64,000 nt of DNA from CBDCYH01 sp965224105 (lineage in GTDB: Bacteria; Bacteroidota; Rhodothermia; Rhodothermales; JABDKH01), in NCBI GenBank assembly GCA_965224105.1, contig CBDCYH010000002.1:1302001-1366000 (forward strand), read 5' to 3'. How positions within the stretch are numbered: the stretch's first letter is position 1; every line of letters starts with the position of its first letter. Below, piece after piece: positions 9,277 to 18,018 of the stretch. The notes beneath the pieces are model-generated. The model searched no databases, was not told where the DNA came from, and was given only the letters and a program-made list of their open reading frames with translations. Both the position numbers and the translations under genes were made by a program.

Positions 9277-9519
9277 CTAAGTCGTAACGTTAGTGATGAT
9301 AGCTTTTCGTTGATGGGGAGAAATACCATTGGGAAGCATCATGTGTCGACGGTGTTCTTTACCATCTACAAGGACAATAATATCTACCGGCCCCGGATCC
9401 ATTTCAGTACGTTCAGCTGTGATAATCCAGTCAGGTGCAACTTGCGCAAGAGGTATCTTGACATCGCTGTACGCGAGCCATAAATCAACATCTGAAGAAT
9501 ATCGGTCGTGGTCACTCAT
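9277..9519 (-). CDS. Small hypothetical protein, head-to-head with the kinase-fold gene
   Basis: 80 residues (MSDHDRYSSDVDLWLAYSD...), rich in acidic residues at the start and with two or three predicted beta strands; no family recognised. The start is supported by a Shine-Dalgarno-like aggag four bases upstream on the minus strand. Its ATG at 9519-9517 directly abuts the plus-strand ATG at 9520, so the two start codons together form CATATG. Its ribosome-binding site therefore lies inside the neighbouring gene. Confidence 0.5.
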   Translation of the reverse strand: MSDHDRYSSDVDLWLAYSDVKIPLAQVAPDWIITAERTEMDPGPVDIIVLVDGKEHRRHMMLPNGISPHQRKAIITNVTT

Positions 9520-9990
9520 ATGACTCCTGAGGACAGAGCGAAACAGTATGCCGCCAAGCACGAAACCAAAGTTATTGGTCAGCTTGGATACGGACAAGAT
9601 GGAACAGTCTTCAAAACTGATCGCCAATCTGCCCTAAAGGTATTCCATCGGGAACAGAATTTTAGCAACGAACTGAAAATATACCATATTCTTGATCAAG
9701 AATGCGTCGACGAGGTAAATGGTCATGCTGTACCTCAATTATGGCTGTATAGCTATCGACTATTGATTATTGAGATATCAATTGTCCGCCCACCTTACCT
9801 ATTGGACTTTGCGAAAGCAACCGTGGGTGAGAGGGAATCCTTTTCTGATGATGTCTGGAATGAATGGCTCATTCAACGCGAGGAACTGTTTGGTGATCGC
9901 TGGCCGGATGCAGAAGGCGTGATGAATACCATGGCAATGAAGTATAATATTTATCTCAACGATATTAACCCCGGCAACCTTCGGTTCTAA
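9520..9990 (+). CDS. Mini protein-kinase-fold protein
   Basis: 156 residues from the ATG at 9520 (GTG at 9508 is an alternative). Kinase-like landmarks are present in order: a glycine-rich loop GYGQDGTV (residues 23-30), a strand with the ATP-binding lysine (SALKVF, Lys40), a helix Glu (NELKIY, Glu51), and near the end YLNDINPGN with Asp148 and Asn153 resembling the catalytic loop. The protein stops right after this motif. I recall small bacterial families with the same layout ending at D-x-x-P-x-N, so the short length is probably natural. Substrate unknown. Possibly functionally linked to the divergent 80-residue protein. Confidence 0.62.
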   Translation: MTPEDRAKQYAAKHETKVIGQLGYGQDGTVFKTDRQSALKVFHREQNFSNELKIYHILDQECVDEVNGHAVPQLWLYSYRLLIIEISIVRPPYLLDFAKATVGERESFSDDVWNEWLIQREELFGDRWPDAEGVMNTMAMKYNIYLNDINPGNLRF

Positions 9991-10047
9991 CTCGCACAAC
10001 TGGGAGACTTGAGCTCCTAAATCAGATCAAACCATTCGCGAATGTAA

Positions 10048-10425
10048 TTTTTAGGAAACACTGAGCTAGGTTTCGAATCGTACGGGCTCGCATTCCGGTT
10101 CACCGTTGCGACGATCGTAATTGTCGCAGTTATGCTCTGGCTCTCACGCCTTCACCACCAAATCGCGCAAGAAAAGAACAGCGCGCAAACCCTTGGAATT
10201 GTTGCGGCCAATCTTCAAAACACGAACAAACGATCGCAGGACGTATCGGCTCGGCTGGCCCACATGAACGCAGATCCGCTTGCGCTTTTCGAGTGGACGG
10301 GTGATAACGCCGATCTTTCCGTTTTCGCCGGACACTACACCGTCGCGTTGAACGAGACGCGACGCGGTACGAACGGGCTGGTCGAACTTACTAAGAATGA
10401 TCTCATTGCCGGCTTTGATGAGTAG
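10048..10425 (+). pseudogene. Hypothetical membrane protein, frame lacks a proper start
   Basis: The frame is open from 10048 and encodes a transmembrane helix (FRFTVATIVIVAVMLWL) followed by a soluble part (SRLHHQIAQEKNSAQTLG...). The first ATG, 10132, falls inside the hydrophobic helix and would cut it in half, and no ATG, GTG or TTG codon precedes the helix in this frame after the stop at 10045-10047. Either the 5' end has been lost or a rare start codon is used. No family recognised. The repeat mosaic begins 75 bp downstream. Confidence 0.45.
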
Positions 10426-10497
10426 TGCGTTGGAAATGTTTATCTGTCGCAAACGGCATTGCACACGGATTTTGTACGGAAGCGTTGAGTAACTGCG

Positions 10498-11000
10498 CGG
10501 TTGCCAGAGCTCGGCTTTGGGAGACTGCCACGCGGCACTAGCCGCTCGCAGTGACGAGCCTGTCGTAGAGTCCCTGTCTACCTCCCCCGTGTCACCCCGG
10601 ACTTGATCCGGAGTCCATACAGTTTGAGGTTGTTGCCACAGGAGCCATAATCGATACACATAGAAACAAGCAGTCATCCTGAGGAGACCCGAAGGGCGAC
10701 GTGAGGATCTCCATCTACGAGCACAACCGAGGCATTCATTTGACAACGGATAGTCTATCCACCTCCCCCGTGTCACCCCGGACGTGATCCGGGGTCCATA
10801 CAGTTTGTGGTTGTTGCCACAGGAGCCATAATCGATTCACATAAAAACAAGCAGTCATCGCGAGGAGTCCCGGAGGGCGACGCGGCGATCTCCTTCTTGG
10901 GGCTCTGGTCCCGACGTGCAACGGTTAGCACAGTCCTCCAACTTCCACACCCACGTGTCACCCCGGACTTGATCCGGGGTCCATGCAGTTTGTGCTGATT
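10498..11000. repeat. Mosaic of the dispersed repeat modules
   Basis: Contains the gagactgccacgcgg module (about 10521), three copies of the gtcaccccgga...tccggggtcca hairpin module (about 10590, 10772 and 10957), and two copies of the gccataatcgattcacat / cgaggagtcccggagggcgacg stretch. Module order matches the 294-bp unit at 3.3-4.3 kb but the spacing is irregular (copies of cagtttg at about 10619, 10800 and 10986), so this is a decayed or rearranged relative. No gene is supported here. Confidence 0.88.
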
Positions 11001-11112
11001 GTCGCCGTTCTTCCTGGCTGCAATCTTCAACCACAGCGCCCTCCTCGGCCGGCCGAGAATCCGGTCTCAGACTGTGCAACATGAGGGGCGTTCTACCCTC
11101 ACGGAACTTGCC

Positions 11113-11144
11113 TTACTTTCTTTTGTGCCGACAAAAGAAAGTAA
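11113..11144. repeat. Perfect 14-bp stem hairpin (palindromic element)
   Basis: ttactttcttttgt (11113-11126) pairs perfectly with acaaaagaaagtaa (11131-11144) around the tetraloop gccg, followed by caaagaaaa. From general knowledge, closely similar palindromes with acaaaagaaagtaa are scattered between genes in Bacteroidota-type genomes. It sits in a 650-bp stretch (11001-11657) without a supported gene. It has no T-run suited to a terminator in either direction except the weak one on the minus strand. Confidence 0.75.
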
Positions 11145-11349
11145 CAAAGAAAAGCTCTCGGCTGCAGATACTGTCGCTAGTCGTCGTCCCCCTCGCGGCA
11201 ATCTTTTGAATTGCGTGCGGAATACTACTGCTTCCAGGTGTGCGTTTGTGGCCGCACGCGCAAAAGCTTGCTGATCGCTCGGGTTCCTCCGCCTCGAGAC
11301 GCTCCACTATCTGAATGCCGATGTTTTAAGACGTGGGTTTGGAGGAATG

Positions 11350-11528
11350 CGTCTTGTCATAGCGAGGCGTCACCCCGACTGGATTCGGGATCCATACCAC
11401 CTCGTCATTGCGACGAGGCCTTTGGCCGAGGTGGCAATCTCCATCTACAGAGCGCAGTTCCCGCAGTGCGCGGAGCTAGCCTTTGGGAGACTGCCGCGTC
11501 GCCCTCCGGGTCTCCTCGCAGTGACATG
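11350..11528. repeat. Dispersed repeat modules, partly inverted
   Basis: Begins with gtcaccccgactggattcgggatcc (a variant of the hairpin module), then ttgcgacgaggcctttggccgaggtggcaatctcc, and ends with gagactgccgcgtcgccctccgggtctcctcgc, which is the reverse complement of the module seen elsewhere as gcgaggagacccggagggcgacgcggc. The block thus holds two modules facing each other. It lies 130 bp upstream of the ExbD-like gene. The long open frame from 11211 into that gene is driven by this repeat and is not taken as coding. Confidence 0.8.
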
Positions 11529-11657
11529 TTTTTCTTTTTTTGGAGCCCGCCACGCCGCAGTGCCACCCGCCCGACGATTGCGGATCCGAACTTCATCGCG
11601 ACCAGGCAACTTGACAGATTTGCTCCTGTCTCGTTTGTAGATCATCAGACAAACAAA

Positions 11658-12215
11658 ATGATTCGATCCCGACAGTCTGGCAAAACCGCTCAACCCATCG
11701 GCACATCAGCTATGGCTGATATATCCTTCCTGCTACTCATCTTCTTTCTGGTAGCCACAACGATAAACCCCGACATCGGGATCGGCATGGTCCTGCCACC
11801 TCCTTCCGATCATGAGCCGCCGCGCATTAAAGACCGCAACATGCTTGCGGTACTGCTCAACGCGAATGGGGAAATAATGATCGAGGAGAGGCCCGCCGAT
11901 ATCACACAGCTGCGTGTACACGTCACCAACCATGTAATGAATTGCGCGACGCTGTCGTGCGCATCCACGAGCTCGGAAAGTCCCGAGCGGGCTATCGTTT
12001 CAATAAAAGTGGACCAGCGCGCAGAATACCGGGATTATATCCGCATCCTCGATGAGGTCTGGCTGGCTTACTTCGAAGTTTGGGACACCGAGGCAATCCG
12101 GCTGGGCTTTGCAGACTATCAATCCTATCTGGCGTCTTCCCAATATCTCGGGTCGGAAGACAACGTCATCAGGCAGGCATATCCCGCCAACATATCGATC
12201 GCCGAACCGAACTAG
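11658..12215 (+). CDS. ExbD/TolR-family protein
   Basis: 185 residues from the ATG at 11658 (MIRSRQSGKTAQPIGTSAMADISFLLLIFFLVATTI). The N-terminal cytoplasmic stretch followed by one helix containing ADISFLLLIFFL, with the Asp that carries protons in this family, is diagnostic of ExbD/TolR. Next comes LPPPSDHEPPRIKDRNMLAVLLNANGEIMIEERPADI, the periplasmic domain start. ExbD works with ExbB and TonB to energise outer-membrane receptors. No exbB or tonB is adjacent, so it either serves a distant complex or is an extra paralogue. A second orphan ExbD-like gene lies at 40873. Confidence 0.85.
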   Translation: MIRSRQSGKTAQPIGTSAMADISFLLLIFFLVATTINPDIGIGMVLPPPSDHEPPRIKDRNMLAVLLNANGEIMIEERPADITQLRVHVTNHVMNCATLSCASTSSESPERAIVSIKVDQRAEYRDYIRILDEVWLAYFEVWDTEAIRLGFADYQSYLASSQYLGSEDNVIRQAYPANISIAEPN

Positions 12216-12372
12216 GGTTCGCGGTCATGCCCACTTTCTCCTTGGCGCGACATCGTGGCTGATAGTAGAGTTGATTTGACACTTCTTGTCCTGAAAATAC
12301 GATACTAGTACAAGGACACGTCATCGTTGGTGATAGGGTCCTCCTCCATCACTCATCAGATCATCTCAAATT

Positions 12373-14496
12373 ATGTTCACGATTACAGATCGTCGCACCG
12401 CGCCAATAGCGCTTGTACTTTTTTTCTTTTCCGCGGCGCCGTCTAACGCGCAGACCCATTTCACCTGGACCGGCACCTCAGCAAGCTGGTTTTCTGCATC
12501 TGCCTGGTCTCCCAATGGGGTGCCGACCGCGACGGATACGGTAACCGTTAACAGTGGAACACCGAATATCGATGATTCTGCTCAGGCGGCTCGGCTTGTG
12601 CTTTCCGGAGGCGGCCTCGAAGGGGATAGCTTACTTACCATCTCCCACTCGATGGTTTGGACAGGGGGGAAGTTGAACGGACGTGTATTTGCCGATGAGT
12701 CATCAATCCACATCCTAAGTTCAGCGTCATTAACAATTGACGGGACGTCAGACAAAATTCTGGAGGGTCGCGACATTATTGCTGATGGTGACGTGTCGTG
12801 GTCGGGCAGTGGCAATATGGTCGTGTCGTGGCCCACAAAATTCGAAATCGATCAGGACGCCACGTTCGACATCTCAACAAGCGGAATATTAACCCGAACA
12901 AACGGTACGCTAGAGCTCATCAACAACGGCGTAATTCGGAAATCAGGCCCGGCGACGGCGGGACTATTTTATCCGTTCGGTCGTTTCGAGAATCATGGAA
13001 CTGTCACAGTGGATGAAGGAAAGCTCACACTCGGATTTGGCATAAGTGCAATCACAATTGTGGGTGAGGGTGATTTTCAGGTTGCGCAGGATGCCACACT
13101 GGAATTTGCGAACTCCAATTACGTATTCGGAGATGGCTCGTCCATCGCTGGCGCGGGCACGGTAATCGTTTCTTCTGGTACGGTAAACCTGGGTTCGGGC
13201 GCTATAACGGGCAGCACGGTCGTTTCCGGAGGGTCGCTCCGATTCAACTCTTCAACTACCGCAACAGACGTTGCGGATGTATCGCTTAGCAGCGGATCAC
13301 TTGGTGGCACAGGTACGATAAACGTTCAGGACATGGAATGGACGGGAGGTAGGCTCGGCACATCCGGCAATGGTGGAGTGATCAATATTGTCGGGACCGC
13401 TTCCATCACAGGCGATACCGAAAAGTCGCTAGGCATTAACGATCTCAACAACTCTGGAAGGATCAACTGGAGTGGCAACGGCAATATCACCCTGATCTCC
13501 TCCGTGACTTTCGTAAATATGTCCGAGGGGGTATTCGACATACAAGGAGATGCAGATTTCACGCGCACCAATGGGTTTGTCACGTTTACAAATCGGGGAT
13601 TGGTTGTTAAGTCAGCGGGTTCCAGCGCCTCGGTTTGGTCGCTTCCGTTTGCACCAGTGAACAACGATGGCGAGGTACGTGTGCAGTCGGGAACGCTTCA
13701 GCTAAACATCAACAATTCTGGCAGCAACAGTGCGGACACAGGTTCATACTTCGTTGCTGAGAATGCGGTGCTCCATTTTAGCCAACACCAACGAACCTTC
13801 TCGGAAAGCGTTGTCTTTGGTGGTAACGGGACAGTTCGATTTGGTGATGCAACAATCATTAACAACGGGATGACTTTTTCACCGGGCGCGTCACCAGGCA
13901 TTCTCAGCATAGATGGATCTTTTGAATCACCTGTATCAGACGGGAAGCTCTTCATTGAGATAGGCGGATTGAATCCTGGGACTGAGTACGATCAACTTCA
14001 TGTTCGTGACAAGGCGGTGCTAAGTGGAACACTCGAAGTTGTATTGTTGGAGGGATACACACCAGTCGGGGGTACCCGTTTCTTAATTGTTGCTGCCGAC
14101 AGTGGCGCTACGGGAAGCTTCTCGGAGGTCATCCTGCCGGATTCTCTCAACGCGACGGTTGAAGTGGGAGAGGTGGGCGTCGAGCTCGTCGTTGTGTCTG
14201 GCGTTAGCACCGAGGGGCCGGTCGAACTCCCGGAAGAGCTGGCATTCTTACCGCCGTGGCCGAACCCCGCTGTAGAGGAAGTGAACTTGCCGTACGCGGT
14301 GCCTACCAGCGGGCGGGTTAAGATTTCCCTGTTTGATGTGCTAGGACGGGAAGTGGTAACCGCTCTTGATTTGGACAAACAAGCGGGCCACTATGAGGAG
14401 AAGCTGTCGCTGGCGGACGTAGGAGCCGGAATCTATTTCGCCCGCGTAGAAGCCGGAGGGGCTGTCGTAACACAGGGGTTTGTAGTTGCCAAATAA
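12373..14496 (+). CDS. Secreted beta-rich protein with T9SS C-terminal sorting domain
   Basis: 707 residues. N-terminal signal peptide (ends near SNAQ at 26). The body is a long beta-helix-like region built from two homologous segments about 225 residues apart: WTGGKLNGR...TRTNGTLELINNGVI near 96-200 and WTGGRLGTSG...TRTNGFVTFTNRGLV near 322-425. The final 85 residues form a type A sorting domain: LPPWPNPAVEEVNLPY, SGRVKISLFDVLGREV, and GAGIYFARVEAGGAVVTQGFVVAK. In Bacteroidota this domain directs export by the type IX secretion system and is cleaved on attachment. No enzymatic domain is visible, so an adhesin-like or surface structural role is an inference. Confidence 0.85.
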   Translation: MFTITDRRTAPIALVLFFFSAAPSNAQTHFTWTGTSASWFSASAWSPNGVPTATDTVTVNSGTPNIDDSAQAARLVLSGGGLEGDSLLTISHSMVWTGGKLNGRVFADESSIHILSSASLTIDGTSDKILEGRDIIADGDVSWSGSGNMVVSWPTKFEIDQDATFDISTSGILTRTNGTLELINNGVIRKSGPATAGLFYPFGRFENHGTVTVDEGKLTLGFGISAITIVGEGDFQVAQDATLEFANSNYVFGDGSSIAGAGTVIVSSGTVNLGSGAITGSTVVSGGSLRFNSSTTATDVADVSLSSGSLGGTGTINVQDMEWTGGRLGTSGNGGVINIVGTASITGDTEKSLGINDLNNSGRINWSGNGNITLISSVTFVNMSEGVFDIQGDADFTRTNGFVTFTNRGLVVKSAGSSASVWSLPFAPVNNDGEVRVQSGTLQLNINNSGSNSADTGSYFVAENAVLHFSQHQRTFSESVVFGGNGTVRFGDATIINNGMTFSPGASPGILSIDGSFESPVSDGKLFIEIGGLNPGTEYDQLHVRDKAVLSGTLEVVLLEGYTPVGGTRFLIVAADSGATGSFSEVILPDSLNATVEVGEVGVELVVVSGVSTEGPVELPEELAFLPPWPNPAVEEVNLPYAVPTSGRVKISLFDVLGREVVTALDLDKQAGHYEEKLSLADVGAGIYFARVEAGGAVVTQGFVVAK

Positions 14497-14498
14497 TC

Positions 14499-15179
14499 TC
14501 AGCAGCCAATGAGACGCGTGCAGTTTTTCCCATACGGTTTCAATGAAGCCGCAGAGGAAGAGATGTCGTAAGTAAACTTATTCGCGACGGAATAATTCCT
14601 CATCAGGATACTAACAACACGATCGCGGACACCGGAGATCACAAAGTTTCTTTCCGACGGATCTTTGTTGTTCTCAAAAGTAAACGCGGCCTCTTGAACT
14701 GTCGTTTCTCCGCCTGGGCCCACAGAGCAAATGGTGATGCCTGTTTTGGCTTTGCCGTCTGTCTTGTTGATGGAGACGCGGATGCGGTCATGGGGGGAAG
14801 GGGGCATTACGAATGTGCGATTGGTTAGTCCCCGGATTGTCCCGCTGGCAGAGTCGTCATACGCCAGGCCCCTCGCTCCAATAGTGCCCCAGCCATCGTC
14901 GTTGAGTTTATTCCAGATATTCAACATCTCTTTCTTAAAGAGTGCGGGGTGCAATATTATTGCATCAAGCACCGCGTGTGGAGGGCCCTCGTTTATAACG
15001 CGGTCGTTGCCAATGTGCTGTGTGCTTGGGTTTTCTCCAGAATTAGAATTTCCAATACTCAGATTCTCCCACATCCGTTCGACGGCATGAAGCGCAGACT
15101 CACAGCTGGGGCTTTGGGAAAATGCTGAATCAGGAAGTAGTACTAGCAGGAACGCTAGCGCAAGGCCAAGGTATTTCAT
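14499..15179 (-). CDS. Secreted protein of unknown function
   Basis: 226 residues with a clear signal peptide (MKYLGLALAFLLVLLPDSAFSQ). The mature part has three or four cysteines (SCESALHAVERMW near the start, ICSVGPGG, NCTRLIGC at the end), which may pair. No family recognised. It ends two bases from the stop codon of the T9SS protein gene, tail to tail. Confidence 0.6.
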   Translation of the reverse strand: MKYLGLALAFLLVLLPDSAFSQSPSCESALHAVERMWENLSIGNSNSGENPSTQHIGNDRVINEGPPHAVLDAIILHPALFKKEMLNIWNKLNDDGWGTIGARGLAYDDSASGTIRGLTNRTFVMPPSPHDRIRVSINKTDGKAKTGITICSVGPGGETTVQEAAFTFENNKDPSERNFVISGVRDRVVSILMRNYSVANKFTYDISSSAASLKPYGKNCTRLIGC

Positions 15180-15265
15180 TACTGCTCCGAAAGATTTGAA
15201 GCAAGATACTCACTCACGAGTTGCAGTGACGAATCGCCTTCCTTGACCCGCCGATTCGAGCCACG

Positions 15266-15640
15266 ATGCGAAACAACTTATTATGGATTGACTGCACCGC
15301 AGCGGCCTTAGCTGGCGTTGGCGTAATTGTGCTAAGCGGATGGCTAAGCCGCATTGAGGGTTTGCCGCAGGGCGTGCTGCTCTTTACCGGAATCGTGAAC
15401 CTGCTGTACGCTTCGTATTCATTCTCGCTCGCTCGTCGTCCCAATCGATCGTTGCGTGCAGTTAAATTCCTTGTGTTCGCAAATCTGGCGTGGGTTCCTG
15501 TATGCCTTGGCCTGGTTGCCTATTTCTCAAGCGTGGCGACGCCGTTTGCGTTTGTGCACTTAATCGGAGAGGCACTTTTTGTCGGAGGGCTGGCGGTATT
15601 GGAGTGGCGCAACCGAGACGTGCTCGCGACGTCCGCGTAA
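15266..15640 (+). CDS. Small four-helix membrane protein
   Basis: 124 residues with four predicted transmembrane helices (AAALAGVGVIVLSGWL, GVLLFTGIVNLLYASYSF, VFANLAWVPVCLGLVAYF, FVHLIGEALFVGGLAVLEW). Small integral membrane proteins of this shape are common and unannotated. It is 86 bp from the divergent secreted-protein gene, so the two may share a promoter region. Function unknown. Confidence 0.62.
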   Translation: MRNNLLWIDCTAAALAGVGVIVLSGWLSRIEGLPQGVLLFTGIVNLLYASYSFSLARRPNRSLRAVKFLVFANLAWVPVCLGLVAYFSSVATPFAFVHLIGEALFVGGLAVLEWRNRDVLATSA

Positions 15641-15726
15641 CCACACGATTGACTGCGATCGGTAAAGTCACTACTCTCTTTTGTCGGGTCTCTGGGACAG
15701 ACTTTGCAAATGATAATCAATACACC

Positions 15727-16101
15727 ATGGCAAACTACATCGACGGATTTGTCCTCCCCATCCCGCGTGCCAGCGTGGAACAATACAAGCGCGTAGCCCA
15801 GGAAGTGGCAGCGATTTGGAAAGAGCACGGCGCGCTCGACTACTACGAGTACGTTGGGGATGATATGATCCGCGAGGGAACGCGGTCTTTCACGGATTTC
15901 GCGGACGCTACCGCCGAAGAAACCATCGTGTTTGGATTTGTTGTGTTTGATTCCCGGGAAACGCGCGATGGGGCCAACCGGAAAGTAGAGACCGACCCGC
16001 GGATGACGGACCTGGTGAATCCCCTGTTGGACGACGGAGTATTTGACGCCGAGCGGATGGCCTATGGCGGGTTCAAGATGCTGGCGCGGTCAAACGGATA
16101 G
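15727..16101 (+). CDS. DUF1428 family protein
   Basis: 124 residues. The start at 15727 (MANYIDGFVLPIPRASVEQY) fits the DUF1428 family exactly; a longer frame from 15490 overlaps the previous gene and is rejected. Family features: Y-x-D-G-F-x-x-P at the N-terminus, WKEHGALDYYEYVGDD, FGFVVFDSRETRD, MAYGGFKML at the end. The fold is a dimeric alpha/beta barrel like antibiotic-biosynthesis monooxygenases, but no reaction is established. Confidence 0.87.
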   Translation: MANYIDGFVLPIPRASVEQYKRVAQEVAAIWKEHGALDYYEYVGDDMIREGTRSFTDFADATAEETIVFGFVVFDSRETRDGANRKVETDPRMTDLVNPLLDDGVFDAERMAYGGFKMLARSNG

Positions 16102-16210
16102 ACCTGAGCTGGTCACATTAGCTAAACAGGCCCCATTGTTTAATCAGATACACAACCTCAAACCAATGCGCATCACACGTGCACCTCAGCAGAACAATCA
16201 CGCTCGACTA

Positions 16211-16771
16211 ATGCATTTCATATTCAGATATCATTCCCTTCCCCTTTCCCTCTTTCTCTTGATTGCCAGCCAGACATCCCTTTGCTTGGCACAGGAAACG
16301 CCGGAAGCCGTTGCCGAGGAGTACTTCGCACAATTGGCGTCGGGAGGCTTTGACAACTTCGCCCGACTGATGCATCCGGACGAACTAACAAAGTTTCGCC
16401 ACATGATAGAACCGGTGGTGGAGACCGCTCTGGCTGATCCGGACCAGGGAACGCTCTTTGCAATTTTTGCTGATTCAACAGACGGGCAGCAAGTGCAAGA
16501 TTTTTTCGACGCAGCGTTTATGAACACTTTTATGGAGTGGGCTACAACCTTCCAACCGGGAATGGTCGAGGCACTGCAGTCAACGACCGTTGAAGCACTT
16601 GGTCACGTTCGAGAAGGCGATGACTTACATGTGGTCGTCCGCATGAGCGTTTCCGTGGAGGACTTTTCTATCGATAAACTGTCGGTTCTGAGTTTGAGAG
16701 AGTTCACCGGACAGCCCAAGATGCTGCTGACCGGCGAAATGAAAGGGTTCGCTAATGCATTCAGTCGGTAG
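16211..16771 (+). CDS. Secreted DUF2059-like/SnoaL-like protein of unknown function
   Basis: 186 residues from the ATG at 16211, chosen because it opens a signal peptide (MHFIFRYHSLPLSLFLLIASQTSLCLAQ); an ATG at 16166 is an alternative. The mature protein (TPEAVAEEYFAQLASGGFDNFARLMHPDELTKFRHMI...) has the helix-then-sheet pattern of small secreted proteins that score changes of residence in the periplasm, with EALGHVREGDDLHVVVRMSVS near the end. I cannot assign a family firmly; both names in the call are guesses at fold only. Confidence 0.5.
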   Translation: MHFIFRYHSLPLSLFLLIASQTSLCLAQETPEAVAEEYFAQLASGGFDNFARLMHPDELTKFRHMIEPVVETALADPDQGTLFAIFADSTDGQQVQDFFDAAFMNTFMEWATTFQPGMVEALQSTTVEALGHVREGDDLHVVVRMSVSVEDFSIDKLSVLSLREFTGQPKMLLTGEMKGFANAFSR

Positions 16772-16887
16772 AAATTAGTCGCTTGTCGGTGTTGGGCTTA
16801 TTCCATCAAGATTGACGATAACCAATGATGATAAGTATCCGTTGCCGAAGGTGAGTTTGCATCGAAGCGAAATCATAAATACCCCAA

Positions 16888-17421
16888 ATGAAAAACGAAG
16901 ACGTCAAACAAAGACAAGCTCCACTGCGAGCGAGGTATCTGGAAGATCCTTCAGCAGCCATGGTGACCGATCGTGGACACGCTCTCGGATCAAAACCAAC
17001 CGACCCTTTTCATTCTGTAGTATCGCCTATGCCAGCCAGTGGTGTTGAAATCCCGGTCGGTGTTCACGCCGCGCTTGGTGGGCCCCACGATGCGCCCACT
17101 CCCGGTGACATCCTTTGTGCCGCACTAGCCGCATGCCAGGATTCGGCCGTGCGCATGGTGGCAAACCTGCTCGGCATTGAACTGGTTGAGCTCGAAGTTG
17201 ACGTGCGTGGTGACGTCGACGTGCGAGGCACAATGGCGGTCGATCGGCAAGTCCCCGTGGGTTTTCAGTCTATGCACTGCAACGTCCGCTTTCGTGCAAA
17301 GGATGGAACGGACGAGAGGCTAATTAGGAAGTTGCAGATTGCTGCCGAACGAAGCTGCGTTGTTCTTCAAACACTGAAGAACCCACCGAACGTCCAAACC
17401 ACGTTCAGCCCAACTCAGTAG
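16888..17421 (+). CDS. OsmC/Ohr family protein
   Basis: 177 residues, cytoplasmic. OsmC-type proteins reduce organic hydroperoxides with a pair of reactive cysteines. Here the first is in CAALAACQDSAVRM (residue about 90) and the second in AERSCVVLQTLKNPPNV (residue about 160), each on a helix as in the family; the preceding PTPGDILCAALA matches the conserved P-x-x-L/ll segment. The N-terminal 70 residues are longer than in classical OsmC, as in the YhfA-like branch. The start ATG at 16888 is not proven; ATG at 16960 is possible. Confidence 0.82.
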   Translation: MKNEDVKQRQAPLRARYLEDPSAAMVTDRGHALGSKPTDPFHSVVSPMPASGVEIPVGVHAALGGPHDAPTPGDILCAALAACQDSAVRMVANLLGIELVELEVDVRGDVDVRGTMAVDRQVPVGFQSMHCNVRFRAKDGTDERLIRKLQIAAERSCVVLQTLKNPPNVQTTFSPTQ

Positions 17422-17499
17422 CTGGTCTTTCAACACCTGGCCCCCGCCAGCGAATCTCACAAACAAACCTTAGTCGACAGCATCAATCGAGAAGCCAAT

Positions 17500-17955
17500 A
17501 TGACTCCAATCCACTCAAGTTATTCCACCACCGAGACGCTGGTGTTTCCGGGCGCAATTTCATTGAAGGTCCTACTTTCAGGAGCCCAGACGAACGGCCA
17601 GCAGGCTGTCTTCGAGGACGTCGTCGAACCCGGGGTAGGACCCGGTCGTCACATACACCACGAGCAAGACGAGACCTTTTTCTTTCTGGAAGGTAAATTT
17701 CAAGTTGAGGGCGCGGGAGTTTTGCACGACGTCAGTCCCGGCGATGTCGCTTACATTCCGCGGGGGACAGTTCATGCGTTTAAAAACATTGGCGAAACTC
17801 CGGGTCGCTTACGCTACGTCTTTTCGCCAGCACTGACAATCGAAGAGATGTTTCGCGCATTTTTTCTCGCGCTGCAGGAGGGGCGATTTTCACAAGAGGT
17901 AATGTCACAAATCGCACTCAGGCATGGGCAAGAGTTTGTCGGACCGCCGCTCTAA
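17500..17955 (+). CDS. Cupin-domain protein
   Basis: 151 residues, single cupin barrel. Motif 1 is GPGRHIHHEQDETFFFLEGK (His, His, Glu ligands), motif 2 PGDVAYIPRGTVHAFKNIG (His). The C-terminal helix IEEMFRAFFLAL is typical of cupins similar to quercetinase/pirin-like small proteins. Not closely similar to the other cupin at 8821. It lies between OsmC and RidA-like genes, all on the plus strand with gaps of 40-80 bp. Confidence 0.84.
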   Translation: MTPIHSSYSTTETLVFPGAISLKVLLSGAQTNGQQAVFEDVVEPGVGPGRHIHHEQDETFFFLEGKFQVEGAGVLHDVSPGDVAYIPRGTVHAFKNIGETPGRLRYVFSPALTIEEMFRAFFLALQEGRFSQEVMSQIALRHGQEFVGPPL

Positions 17956-18018
17956 AGTGTTTGCTATCTACAACCTTTGAAAATACATTGTCGGGACCGA
18001 TCTACACCGACAATCAGC

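Noticed and set aside
11211..11657. N-terminal extension of the ExbD-like frame
   Set aside because: It crosses repeat modules and would put about 150 repeat-derived residues before the conserved ExbD N-terminus.
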